Assembly: GCA_947179485.1 (NCBI GenBank)
Contig: OX359250.1
Span: 4,857,661-4,921,660 of the forward strand
Direction: 5' to 3'
Source: Allacma fusca
Lineage: Eukaryota > Arthropoda > Collembola > Symphypleona > Sminthuridae
DNA: 64,000 bases
Below are positions 48,601 to 59,957 of the stretch, piece by piece; the first letter of the stretch is position 1, and every line of letters starts with the position of its first letter. A program made the translations under genes and the position numbers. The notes beneath the pieces were generated by a model. It had not been told where the DNA came from. It worked only from the letters and a program-made list of their open reading frames with translations, and ran no database searches.

Positions 48601-51369
48601 AGCAGCTTGTATTCTAGGAGAGTGTAGAGAGTATCCAAAAAACCCGGACGGTTATTTAAACATTATATTCCAGCGCTTAAGTCTTTCCGTTCAATAGTAA
48701 TGTTTTGTCAACGTAATAAAAATAATGTTTCGTTGAAACATACAACAAGCATTCCATAAATCGCATATTTTAACGTTAATTCACCGGCCATATTAACATT
48801 TGTGCATCATTTCGTGAAATGGTCTATTAATGCGCAAGAGTAATGTTAGCACAACGTAAGGACACAACTAATAGTCATTCGATACGATGTTCGGGTATGC
48901 GCTCTGCATTTGGTGGGAATCTCTACCAAATTCTTTTATTGTTAATTTAGTCAGTTATCATGTAATGGAGAGACCTTGTGCAGTAAAAAAGCCCATATTC
49001 GAAGGGATTGTAGCTTGCTCTGGTGACCAGGGATAACATTTTAAGGTGAGTCCTGATCCAATTTTTTACTTTCTATTTTGCTGTTTATACACAAACATAA
49101 TTATGTTTATGCAATTAAAACAGCAAAATGTTCAAAAAAGTATAAGCAAACGACAGAAGTGACGAAAGTTAAGCAATGCAGTACAGGAGGAACTGAATGA
49201 CCTTCGAAATATAAGTGTTCCTAATTTCACAAACCGGCCAGTGGTAGTAGTAGTTGTTTGTTGGATTTTGATAATTCATGCGAAATGACTCTGAAACCTT
49301 TAATACAGAATTCAAGAAAATTCCCAATCGATATCACGCCATCAGAAGAGAGTATTCCAACGGACAGGTGTAAAGCGCGTTGTCAAAATTCCGACTTTGT
49401 AGACATAGTTTCTTAGAGGATAGCTCTTCCATAAATCCGGGTCCTAGCGCTGCAGTACAGTAACAAAGGGAATTAAAAATAACAACTTACAACGCCGTCG
49501 ATTTGCTGAACAAACTTCTTCAGTCATCACCCGAAGCTACCCTCTAATCCTAAGTTATTGGAAACACCGAGACATCGAAATTTACGAAATGGATACCGGA
49601 GAATATTTTCATCTGGGTTTCTACATGTTGAAAAGAAGGATCGATTTTAATAATAGATCTAAGATTGGAGAAGAAACTGCAAAATTAAAATATAATTTCA
49701 ATATTGCTGGACTCCCAATATATACCAACACAAACAACGGTAGATAAATAAAAGATAAATACTTTGGAAACGATGTAGTTGAATACATTAAGATAAGAAG
49801 TTAACTGTACTTTATGTAAATAATTACAACGTAATTAAGATCGAACCGATTGACATTGCAGATAACTGTGGTATTGATACACGTGGGCACATAGAATATA
49901 TTGCATATAATTGTAGTTGAGGGATGGAGGGAAAGCAAATTCGAAAGATGAGGCCAAGGAAGTACTTTTACGTACAAAATAGGTTGTCTTTAATAAAAAG
50001 AACGCAACAAGCCAAAGTTTAATTAATTTAAGCCAAAGAACAAGCCAAAGCCAAATTAGTTATTAAGATCCAAATATTATGTCCGACAATCCAGTGAGCC
50101 AAAGACAGAATGGTGCCAAAGATTCTAGGTTAGGTCATAGTAAGTAGGTAGTCATATAGTCATTTTTCTCGTCAATAGGATAATTCTAGTCAAATTGCTA
50201 TGTGAGGGGAAATGTGAAGAGGACAGAAAGATGAAAAGTAGAGGGAAGTGAGGAGGTTGATGAGGTTTTGGAATTTGGAGAGGGATGGGACGGGACTTGT
50301 TATTGATGGATGTGGCATGGTAATGGTATCAGCGAGGGGCGCGATACCAGTTGACATGCCACACATACGTACATCGACAACATATTCTTTGTGCAGATTT
50401 GTATCATGCTCCCTGGTTACAATAAGATCAATCAATCCCCATTGGATTATATGCATCCCGGGTGCGGAGGTGTTATTCGAAAACTGCAAGCTCTGGCATA
50501 CGGGCTTCTTTTTCTACCGCAAGGTACAGGTATTATCCGCAGCAAATATCTGCAAGACTTTAACAAATTTTCATTATTCTGAATTTAATCGAAATACTAG
50601 AGAAGTCGAGTATTCCGTTCGGTGGAAAGTCAAAGAGTGCCTGACATTTTTATGACGAGGATGCAGGACTCTCAAAACAGTATTCCAGCATTGAGTTTAA
50701 AGAATAGAAATTGGAAGTCAGCGAGAAAGGCCCATTTTTCAAAGCTGGAGATTCTTATTGCAAATTACTGAACATTGTTTCACATTGACCAGACAATATA
50801 AAACGTTTGTCCATAAAGTTAATACGTGTCGGTGATCTCTTTACACATCCATGCAAAAACAGAGAGTAGAGAATTGAAATTATACAAGAAAGTAAGTCTG
50901 GCTGCTTACTACACATTAATAACGATGACAAACTAATCGTTTTCCCTCTAAGGCATTTTCAATGTATTTACACTTTTTACCCAGATGTTTGCACTCATTC
51001 ATGTGAAAATGTTCCATTTACCTGGATATCAGCAGATTTGAAGACCTGTAAATGGCCTGGGAGCAAACTCGTCAACCGCAAGATTGAGAAGAAATTACCA
51101 CAAAAATCTGATTTGGCACTACGGTACAGCTGGGTCGGAAAGCAGTTCAGAGAACGCATTAACAATCTTCAAATAACAAAGACCTTTATCCAAGCGATTG
51201 TGAAATGTATTATAATATTTATTTGTCTATTTCCCCTAGTAATTCATTCTGTGCTACACGTTTGATTTACTTCTTTCCGATGCTGTTCATGTGGTACTAC
51301 CTACTGCCATTTGCAAGGACATTAAGGAAACCATAAAGATCAAGCTTACTTTTATCATTTACTGTCATA
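45680..51369. other. Long intergenic stretch without a supported gene
   Basis: Short frames (for example 46124-46504 minus and 50190-50655 both strands) show no recognisable domain. At about 46740-47170 the sequence has higher GC and a protein-like texture (ITVADGS in one frame), possibly a decayed LINE, but stops are frequent. A possible orphan hAT end (CAGGGCCAGG) occurs near 46524. GTAATC-type words occur near 48100-48190. Confidence 0.4.
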
Positions 51370-52432
51370 GCAGTTTGTATCTTTATCTAGACAACTGCGC
51401 TGCCTCTATTTATGTAAATTCGTGCCCCAGCTGCTTTAGTTGTCCCTACTGATCACCTTTCAAATGGATTGGACCTTTTTAGATGGCCGCAGTCTGACTT
51501 TACTTAGCTCCAGATTATTTAATGATGGCATGGAGTCCATCCAGTCCACAGTGACTCAATTTCAATAAAAAGGCAAACTAAAGTACTCATTTACTTTCAT
51601 TTGTTTACAGACCGTAACTACCATTTGTCTCCAGTTCCAGTAAACCTTTACAGTTAAAGGTCACCTTGCGTACGATATCCAGTTTTAGAGTAACAAAGCC
51701 CTTTTTAGTGAATAACAATCGTTCTTTTTAGTGTTATTGGATGTAAATAAATTGGCTTCCTTCTACAATTGTAAAGTCCAAGACAACCCCTTGAACATCC
51801 TGGCTTGAACAGAAGCCATTTCTTCCATTGTTAAATGTCCATATGAAGAAACCCCCCGGGAATCTGTTACTGCAAATGCTTTTCGAAAAACTGGGATTTG
51901 GATTAATGACGAACAGAGACCATCTAGGTTTGTATTTACAGATGATGAATTTTCTCCCGATCCAAATAATTCACCCATTACTGCAGAACATTGTGGGGAT
52001 GACGGAAGTGCCGGACAAAACGTTTTTGAAAATAATCGGGATGATGAAAACTACGATGCCAATGAAGACGGACAGGACAATGCAAATAAAGATAATTATG
52101 ACAAGAGGATGACAATGACGATGACAATCAAGACATCCCTTACGATGCCAATCAAGACATACCTGACAATGACGATAAACCGATATGACCATAAATTCAG
52201 ACTGTACGGTTCAGATATTAGTGACGATGAGACTCCACCACAAAATTACGCAGATCATTCAAAAGCCAAGAAGACAGCGTTACTAAACAAACCACTAGTC
52301 AGCTATTCCAGTACCTCTTCAGAAGATGAAGACAACGATACCTATTCAGTTGTTTCTGCAGATTTGATCGACGAAGTCGAACTTGGGATAATTTTTAGTA
52401 ATGAGAAAGATAGAACAGCAAAGGAAAAGTAG
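51370..52432 (+). pseudogene. Decayed pogo/Tigger-like (DDE_1) transposase remnant
   Basis: At 51378-51410 one frame reads LYLYLDNCAAS, matching the LLLDNCAAH motif around a catalytic Asp of pogo-type transposases. From 51809 a frame is open for about 207 codons to 52432. It includes ESVTANAFRKTGIWI, the family's typical C-terminal FRKTGI motif, then FTDDEFSPD and a long acidic and Ser-rich tail. The codons that would spell the acidic run DDNDDDNQDIPYDANQD are in another frame between about 52107 and 52185, so two compensating shifts have occurred. Stops lie between the two parts. No terminal repeats were found. Confidence 0.5.
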
Positions 52433-53247
52433 TTTTACCAAAGCCTACATTGCAGAACGTCACCACTCCAGTAGATCCTTGTCCGGTTCGTATTAGTAAA
52501 TATTGTTATATGATAAGCTATGAATATTCAAGACTATTTATTTGCCTATTGCATTTGCATTAGTCACTCTTTTACAATAGTTTCGTGTCTATCCTTGGAA
52601 GATGATCCTGGACCACTCAAAAAGGAAGCCAAGAGCACCTGGAACTTCTCAACTTGTTACTTCAAGTGAGAACATATTACTAATGAAGGAAAAGGAGAAA
52701 AATTCGTGTAGCTCCGACGAAATAAATAAATAAAGATAAGATAAAATAAGATAAATGCGAACCACCAGAAGTGTTTCCAAATTAAACAAGCGCTGCCTTT
52801 GAAGCTTATGTAAACAGTAGGTGAAAATAGCTACATAATCTTTTTGCAATTTCATTGCAAAACCACACAATTATATCGAAGCAGTGCTAATGTAATACGC
52901 CTAAATTTTATCTCATTAGGTTGTAGTTAGTATTTTAAATAGCTGAAATAATGAAATTGCTGCAAATTAAATTTACCTTTGTTTTTCTGGAACCTTGTTG
53001 TAGATGTTCCACTTGAAGTTTCATGGACTGGACAACTGAATTTGACAACACTTTATTTGAATAAAAGCATTGAAATATTTCTTTACTTTTGTTTATTGGG
53101 GTTCTCTAGGCATTATTTGTATATGCTCGTAAAATATGCATCTGTATCTTGTGTATTTTTATTATATGCACAAAAATTTCGTTGAAAGTTATTGTAGGCC
53201 TAGTTAGCCTCCTTCTTACTTTTAGCTTTCCTTGCTTTATAATTTGT
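52433..53247. other. Intergenic DNA, nothing supported
   Basis: AT-rich, short random frames only. Confidence 0.5.
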
Positions 53248-53358
53248 GGCTTTCTATGCCCCGGGCTTTCTATTCCACGGGCTTTCTATGCCACGGGCTT
53301 TCTATGCCACGGGCTTTCTATTCCACGGGCTTTCTATGCCACGGGCTTTCTATGCCCC
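53248..53358 (+). repeat. 16-base minisatellite, seven units
   Basis: Seven units of GGCTTTCTATGCCACG can be read in direct tandem. Variant units (TATTCCACG and TATGCCCCG) are interspersed in a higher-order way. The open frames here (GFLCHGLSIPRAFYAT) are products of the repeat. Confidence 0.9.
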
Positions 53359-53499
53359 TTATGCCTACGCTACCCCATCCTGCATTATATATATTCAACA
53401 TTTTTTAAAACTGGTGGGTTTGATTAGGATATGAAATAGGCAATAATGTGTATAATAGTATAACTAGTCGTGTATAAGCTTCTGTAAAAATGCCAATTA

Positions 53500-53611
53500 C
53501 GCCTAAAATTCCCGACGAAAATGCCCAACATGCCGGGCGTTTTGGGCATTTTCAAGGCATTTTCAGGTGGATAGGCATAAAACATAGGGCATTTTCATTT
53601 GTCCAACCCTG
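53500..53611. mobile_element. Orphan hAT-like right end, GGGCATTTTC words
   Basis: The segment repeats AATGCCC and GGGCATTTTC and ends in CATTTGTCCAACCCTG, which reads CAGGGTTGGACAAATG in reverse, a hAT-type terminus. The left terminus was not found. The word family is the same as at 24696-24836, 54800-54910 and 60940-61093. Confidence 0.5.
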
Positions 53612-53689
53612 AGCTCAGGTCAACAGTGTGAATAGTACATTTAGGCTTATGAAGAGTTTTACAGCTTATACTATAGCACGCATGTTCCG

Positions 53690-54401
53690 CACAGCTCTTC
53701 CCCTTTTGGTATGCCTCTTGATTGTCAGAGATTATACCGTTTGTCTTGGAGAAATGTTGAAACCTATTGGCTATTACTGCCGTGAATAGCTTGACAACAT
53801 TGTTGAGGAGCGAGATTGGTCTATAGTTTTTCAGATCATTTTGGTCACCTTTTTTTGTAAATTGGAGCAGTTATTATATTCCCCCAGTAATCGGGTATTT
53901 CGCTAGGAAATATGCTGTTTGGTGTTGCCGACAGGTATATTTGTGAGTCACAATCAAGTGCCTTCCAGACACATTAGGTACCCCGTCACTTCCAGGTGCT
54001 TTGTTATTTGCTAATGTTTTCAAATCCACCCTTACTTCCTCCAATGTGATTACATTTGCTAACCGTACGGTTGTTTCGGTATTCTGTTCAACTTCGGTAT
54101 TGGTTTCCTCAAATAGTTGTTTGTAGTTCCAACGTCTGGTTTGAGATGTTGTTGTTGACTTGTTATATTTTGGGTTTGTGAAAGGCGCTGATAGCTTTAC
54201 AGAACTGTGACGAGTTTCTACTGTTGACAATTGCATCCTGTACTTTCTTGTAGTTTTGCTTTTTATTATTACAAGCAACAAACATAAGAACGAAACACTC
54301 GCAACGAATATTGTGGGAATGTTTTGTGAAACGTCTATGCATCGCAAGACATAAATGTTCTTGTAATGTTCCATAGGCGGACATTCTAGATGCGGATACA
54401 T
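53690..54401 (-). pseudogene. LINE reverse transcriptase fragment, decayed
   Basis: On the minus strand, from 54401 downward, a frame reaches ITLEEVRVDLKTLANNKAPG followed by SDGVPN, the typical pre-palm segment of non-LTR reverse transcriptases. After a frame change at a run of seven A, NDLKNYRPISLLNNVVKLF follows, the conserved finger motif, then IANRFQHF and QEAYQKGKSCAEHA. The catalytic FADD block is absent. It is a different family from the LINE at 56186. Confidence 0.75.
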
Positions 54402-54479
54402 ACATCGGTTACATACTCGGTTACACCCTCGAGGTGTGGATACCTCAGGGGAAAATATTTACGCGTAGAGTGCAGACTG

Positions 54480-54596
54480 AAAAGGGACCATGGAAATGCC
54501 CGCAACAAAGTTTACAGTGCCCTGATCGATCGCGTCTACAATAATTGGAAAAGACGACTAGTACTGATGAACAAAAAGCATGGCTCTCCAATTTAA
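54480..54596 (+). pseudogene. Possible transposon protein fragment
   Basis: One frame reads RNKVYSALIDRVYNNWKRRL and ends soon after with a stop. The NNW-RRL arrangement near a C-terminus resembles the tail seen in several invertebrate transposon proteins. No other domain is visible, so the assignment is weak. Confidence 0.2.
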
Positions 54597-54799
54597 AATA
54601 CAACAATTCATTCGAAGTTGTAGTTCTAAATATTTCCTAAGTCCTAAAGTCTAAATTTAATGGAAGGGCTGAATAAATGCAGCAACAGTGCTTAAAAAAT
54701 TACTGTTGCCACCAAGATTTACGCCAAAATACTGGGCCCACTGGTAACTGCAACTTTCACTAAATACTGGAACAATCAACTACAGTGTACAATTAATCA

Positions 54800-54910
54800 A
54801 ACTTTGTTTCATTTCAGGGCGAGGGCGGCATAATAGGACATATTGGGCAAGGCCATTTTGGGCATTTTCATCGAGGACAAACTGGGCATTTTGGGCAGAA
54901 TCGTGGAATA
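54800..54910. mobile_element. Left arm of outer nested element (GGGCATTTTGGGCA words)
   Basis: From about 54815 (CAGGGCGAGGGCGGCATAAT) the sequence iterates TTGGGCATTTTGGGC. Its reverse complement aligns over more than 60 bases with 24705-24781, so it is a real repeat family. With the arm at 60940-61093 it appears to flank the 55608-60787 element. No matching target duplication was found. Confidence 0.5.
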
Positions 54911-55739
54911 TAATAGAACAATCTATACAATTTGACAATGGATTTGAAAATGTCTTGGTAATTTTGGAGAAAAATCGTTCGAAATTACCTTGAAAATTTT
55001 AGATTTGTCATTATGTTGACGAAGTTAATTCAGCCGGTGATGAAATACGTTTGGATTCCATAGGTCATATTGAACATTACAATTTGTGGAACACCTGCAC
55101 ACGATACGGCTATAAATTAAATTATTCTAGGAGCTATTTTTGTAAACTGCAGACGATGTAAAATGAATTTCCACCATCCTGGGAATATTCACATACCGCT
55201 ATACATGTATATTACTGCGATGTGTCATTTCGGTTAAAAGTTGAGCCCATACAATAATTGTTTTATACACCATAAAACTAGAAACAACAATATTTGGGGA
55301 CCTGTATGGAGGATGTATATTGGTTTTTATTCGAGCCATTTTTGGTTGATCGTTGCAAACTGCAGACAGTAGTGATGCAGAATAAAATGAGTATAAAATT
55401 CAGTTTCATTACCCATTAAAATTTTGACTGATCCCTTACCATCAGATTTTTAATTTAGGAGTTCGTACTTCAAAAGAAAATAATATTTCTGCCAGCCCGT
55501 CAGTGACGCATATGTAAATTTATTTCATATTATTGTTTACATAGAAATTTATTTTCACAGGAGTGATAAATGATATCACTTCATGTCAATGAAATGAAAT
55601 TGATTTGCAGGGATGTCAACGATTAATAATCCCGATTAATGATTAACGATTAATGATTACTAATTATTAATCATCAATCGTTAATTTAGTAAGCTTGGAC
55701 TGTTTAAAATAATCAGTAATTGTAATAATCAATTAACCG

Positions 55740-56185
55740 TTTTCAGAAATCAATTATCAATTATAATCATCAACTAACCGTTTTCAAAAATCAATCATCA
55801 ATTGTAATCATCAATTAACCGTTTTATGAAATAAATTATCAATTTTAATCATCAGTTTACCGTTTTCAAAAATCAATCATCAATTGTAATCATCAATTAA
55901 CCGTTTTCAGAAATCAATCATCAATTGTAATCATCAATTAACCGTTTTCAGAAATCAATTATCAATTTTAATCATCAATTTACCGTTTTCAAAAATCAAT
56001 CATCAATTGTAATCATAAATTTACCGTTTTCAAAAATCAATCATCAATTGTAATCATAAATTTACCGTTTTCAAAAATCAATCATCAATTGTAATCATAA
56101 ATTTACCGTTTTCAAAAATCAATCATCAATTGTAATCATAAATTTACCGTTTTCAAAAATCAATCATCAATTGTAATCATAAATT
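55740..56185 (+). repeat. 41-base tandem array
   Basis: The landmark ACCGTTTT recurs every 41 bases (for example 55777, 55818, 55859). Units nearest the LINE junction are almost identical while those further left vary, as expected from local unequal exchange or slippage. The array continues after the LINE with ATTTACCGTTTTCAACAATC at 58919. Confidence 0.9.
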
Positions 56186-58917
56186 CCCATTTCCTATTGA
56201 ATCCTTACAAGTGAAAGCAAAGCTAAATAATATGAAGCCCATACTACTAACAGTTATTTATTCCCCAAAACACTTTCCCCAACTATTCCGAGAAGCACTA
56301 GAGAAAGCTACAGATACACACGATAGTGAAAACTACATTGTAGGGGATATTAACTGTGATTTGAGCATTAATAATAAGGAGAAATGGGAGATTACCGACA
56401 TTTTAACAAGATCAGGCTACACAAACTTAATTACTACTCCCACGAGAACTACAAGAACTTCAAGTACGTTAATTGACATAATATTTTCTAACCACCCAAA
56501 TCTGCAGGTACAGAGTGGAGTCTACGCATGTGGTATATCAGATCATGATTTGGTTTACACCGTCCGTAAAAAATTAAAAGTAAAGTGCGATCCTAAAATA
56601 ATTAAATTGAGGAATTTTAAATCAGTTAACGTAGAACAGTTACAGAGGCAATACAACGAACTCCCGTGGTGGATTTTTGAACTCAACACCAATGTTAACC
56701 AAACTTTCATGATGTTTACCTATATGATCAACTTTTTATTAGATCTCACAGCCCCAATTAAAAGAATCAGAAAAGGAACTGATAAACCTATATGGTTAAC
56801 AAACTCTTTTAAAAATATAATTGGAGAACGAGACAGACTCAAAAAAGAAGCTAATGAAAGTAATAATACAGGGGCGTGGATTAGATACAAAGCAACCCGA
56901 AATCATTTAAACAGGGAAAAAATTAAACTAAAAGCAACGGAGATCAAACGAGCAGTGACCAAGTCCGAAAACAAAAGCAAAATGATTTGGAAAATATTTA
57001 ATTCCGAAATAGGAGCGGGAAAACAATCAACAAGAATACCATCACTCAAGAGCAATTTAAGACAGGTAACCACGGAGAAAGAAATCGCCAATGAACTCTG
57101 TTTGCATTTTTCTAAGATCGACCATACCACCCCTACAGGAAATGCTGGCACGATTCTTCAAGAAAGACTTCTGCAAGATAATCAGCGGAAATTGTGCATA
57201 ACTGACGTTGTAACAAATCCGGCGGAAGTAGAGAAAATCATAATGGCTCAACCGTCGGATAAATCCACTGGGATTGACGGAATTTCTATGAAATTTGTGA
57301 AACTGTTATGTAATCCTATGAGTGTAATTCTCACGTATATGTTTAATCTGTCCCTCTTCCACGGAATTTATCCAACATCATTGAAAAATGCAATAGTTAT
57401 CCCCTTATACAAAGGGAAAGGCGACAAATCAAGCTGTGACAACTATAGACCAATAAGTATTTTATCTATAATTGCAAAACTATTTGACAGAATAGTACAT
57501 ACTCACCTGTGTGCATACCTAGAAAATAATAAACTACTAACTCAGCACCAACACGGATTCAGGAAGCATATGTCTACACAAAGTGCAGTGTTAAAATTCT
57601 CAAATGATGTCTATATGGACGCGGACAAAGGCCAATATGTCGCAGCTATATTCTTCGACTTTCGCAAAGCTTTCGACTACGTCTCACATGACTTATTGCT
57701 ACATAAGTTACGCTGCTTAGGTGTCCGCGGGAACCTTCATAAATGGTTTAGATCCTACTTGAGTGAAAGGCAGATCCAAGTGAAAGTGGGAGACTCTCTC
57801 TCCGAACCTCGGGTGGTCAATATCGGAACACCACAAGGAAGTTGCCTGTCCCCGATACTTTTCTCAATTTTTATAAACGACCTCCCAACCTGTTTTAAAT
57901 CAGCAAAGTGTATTTTATTTGCCGATGACCTAGTAGTTTATTATGCCGACAAATCCATTGACAACATTCAAAGGACCCTGCAAGGAGAAATCGATGCACT
58001 TGAGGAGTGGACAATTAAAAACGGAATGAAAGTCAATTTGGAGAAAACCAAATTCATGCTTTTTCGTTCACCACATAAACGTAAACCTGACAAAGATATC
58101 ACTTTGAAACTGGAAGGAAGTCTCATTGAACAAGTACACAGCTTTAAATACCTAGGCCTCACCCTAGATCAATCCTTATCATGGAACGAACACTATAGTA
58201 ATGTGTGCTCCAAGGTTTCAGCACGAATAAGACTTATTACAAGGTACAAAAGTTGCTTCTGCGAGAAAGACCTTGCGACTTTTGCTGACAGTTTAATTAT
58301 ATCAGTAATTAACTACGGACTAACAATCTGGGGTGCAGTGTGTTCTTCAAAAATAAATAAGCTGGATGACTTACTGTTCAAACTGTATAGGAAGATTTTC
58401 GAGGGGGTTGGTGCAAGAGACAGCAAAATTAACATCTTAGAAAAAATGAACTGGATGCTTACGGAGGAAAGAAAAAAACTATTCCAACTAAAATTTCTAC
58501 ATAAACACATTCTCCACGCTAAGTATAACTCTTTGATTGGTGGTCTATTCTCTGAAAACATCAAACCGCGCAGCGACCGTACTAACAGGAACCTACGTAG
58601 ACCACTAAACTTAGATCACTGTAAAGTCAACTCGTTTGCTGAACACTCTTTTACGTATACTGTAGTAAAATACTGGAATTCACTAGATAAACAAATCCAA
58701 GAGATTTGTACACCAAACATTTTTGAAAAACGACTACGAGAATCAATTGCTGCAAACCGCGTAGAGATCAACTTTATATAATGATAACCATCAATTTATA
58801 AAATGTATACCCTGACAGTTCTTAATTTGACTAATTAATGTAGAAGTAGGTGTTCGGCATGAAAAAAACATGTAATGTTATGCTCCCAACACGTTAATAA
58901 ATCTGAATCTGAATCTG
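56186..58917 (+). mobile_element. 5'-truncated LINE inserted in the 41-base array
   Basis: The element starts abruptly inside endonuclease coding sequence and ends with about 140 bases of 3' UTR and a short tail of three AATCTG-type units instead of poly(A). The array reads ATCATAAATT before it and AATTTACCG after it, so AATT may be a 4-base duplication. 5' truncation is the normal outcome of target-primed reverse transcription. It belongs to the jockey/CR1 group judging by the absence of RNase H and the short microsatellite tail. Confidence 0.9.
56211..58781 (+). CDS. LINE ORF2: partial endonuclease plus reverse transcriptase
   Basis: The frame has 856 codons without a stop and is open upstream to the element's edge, so the GTG at 56211 is not a real start. 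The N-terminal part is the C-terminal half of an apurinic-type endonuclease: VGDIN at about 44-48, STLIDIIFSN at about 85, and ISDHDLVY with the SDH catalytic motif at about 108-115. The reverse transcriptase follows: NYRPISILSIIAKLFDRI at about 409, motif A with FFDFRKAFD at about 482, GTPQGSCLSPILF at about 543, and the catalytic FADD at 570-573. The C-terminal segment has VINYGLTIWG and ends with TVVKYWNSLDKQIQE, typical of jockey/CR1 elements. The intact frame shows a young insertion; lacking half the endonuclease, it is probably immobile by itself. Confidence 0.95.
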   Translation: MKAKLNNMKPILLTVIYSPKHFPQLFREALEKATDTHDSENYIVGDINCDLSINNKEKWEITDILTRSGYTNLITTPTRTTRTSSTLIDIIFSNHPNLQVQSGVYACGISDHDLVYTVRKKLKVKCDPKIIKLRNFKSVNVEQLQRQYNELPWWIFELNTNVNQTFMMFTYMINFLLDLTAPIKRIRKGTDKPIWLTNSFKNIIGERDRLKKEANESNNTGAWIRYKATRNHLNREKIKLKATEIKRAVTKSENKSKMIWKIFNSEIGAGKQSTRIPSLKSNLRQVTTEKEIANELCLHFSKIDHTTPTGNAGTILQERLLQDNQRKLCITDVVTNPAEVEKIIMAQPSDKSTGIDGISMKFVKLLCNPMSVILTYMFNLSLFHGIYPTSLKNAIVIPLYKGKGDKSSCDNYRPISILSIIAKLFDRIVHTHLCAYLENNKLLTQHQHGFRKHMSTQSAVLKFSNDVYMDADKGQYVAAIFFDFRKAFDYVSHDLLLHKLRCLGVRGNLHKWFRSYLSERQIQVKVGDSLSEPRVVNIGTPQGSCLSPILFSIFINDLPTCFKSAKCILFADDLVVYYADKSIDNIQRTLQGEIDALEEWTIKNGMKVNLEKTKFMLFRSPHKRKPDKDITLKLEGSLIEQVHSFKYLGLTLDQSLSWNEHYSNVCSKVSARIRLITRYKSCFCEKDLATFADSLIISVINYGLTIWGAVCSSKINKLDDLLFKLYRKIFEGVGARDSKINILEKMNWMLTEERKKLFQLKFLHKHILHAKYNSLIGGLFSENIKPRSDRTNRNLRRPLNLDHCKVNSFAEHSFTYTVVKYWNSLDKQIQEICTPNIFEKRLRESIAANRVEINFI

Positions 58918-59148
58918 AATTTACCGTTTTCAACAATCAATCATCAATTATTAAATTATAAATCGTTAATTGTAAATGAAATTCAAAATTAAACAAGAAG
59001 TAATTTGTAATTTGTAATTGAAAGTGTAGATTTAACAAGAAGTAATGTGTAATAATTGTAATAATAACTGGAACTTTAGTAAAAACTATTTTGTAATTGT
59101 AACCTAACCTAACTGTAGCAAAAATTAATTTGTAACTGTAATCGTAAC

Positions 59149-59957
59149 TAGACATGTCAACTACGGTATCGTAGTACTGTAATACCGTAATTACCGTAAA
59201 AAATTTAGGTACGGTTTAGGTACGATAATTCTCGGTTTTTTGAAGCGATATCGCAACTCCATACGATATCGTCAGTCCAGCGGAAGGCTCGTAAAATTGT
59301 GGTGTTACACACTCGAATTTTCATTAAAAAGAGTTAAACTCAAAAATCAAAATAATTCGTTCGACAATAAAGATTGTGTGTAGTGTCAATATGGAAAAAA
59401 ACTTAATCGAACTGATTATTTAGAATCTAAACCAAGTCGTGCGTCTAGTAATTCAAGTGTTTGGAGTCATTTTCTGAGTCGGTCTGACGGCATGATGGGT
59501 TTTCAACTATTATGAGAAAGAGATGGGATGTCACTTCCTAAATTAATAGAACTACGACCGAATTCGGTAAAGATTTAGTTTAGGGGAAATTACTAGAAGA
59601 TAGATCGAAGAATTCAGTATCGTTTTCTATATTTTATGATTTTCATATTTTTCATACGAATGTAAAAAAGGAAATTTGATTTTTTTTCAAGCTAGCTTAT
59701 TTTATGAGGAATTTCTGCACATTTAATACTCTCACATTAATTGACATCAAAGACGCTAAACTGATTGTTGAATAACTGATGTTGGATTTTTTACTTCTCA
59801 TCTTTACACACATACCATAAAAATCGACTTATATTCGTGTTTTTACCATAATCGGATTAATTTACGATACCGTACATTAAAAACATTACCGGAGTTTTTC
59901 CACTTTACGGTAACGGTAATTACGGTATTTTAAACAAGAACGGTATGAACATGTCTA
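59149..59957. mobile_element. hAT-type element (ACGGTA words), nested in 55608-60787
   Basis: The left terminus TAGACATGTCAACTACGGTA and the right one, TAGACATGTTCATACCGT in reverse, agree closely. The 8-base duplication ATCGTAAC is identical at 59141-59148 and 59958-59965. Subterminal zones iterate TACCGTAATTACCGTAAA variants. The 809 bases carry no transposase frame. The termini resemble those of the 35198 element (TAGGCATGTTCATA), suggesting mobilisation by a common or related transposase. Confidence 0.92.

Noticed and set aside
50190-50655. 135-codon plus and 99-codon minus frames
   Set aside because: Minus strand GLIDLIV looks faintly like LINE endonuclease, but no other motif supports it and the plus frame has no domain.
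53149-53434. 92-codon frame with repeated GFLCHGLSIPRAFYAT-like peptides
   Set aside because: The periodicity comes from the 16-base minisatellite; there is no start context or family match.
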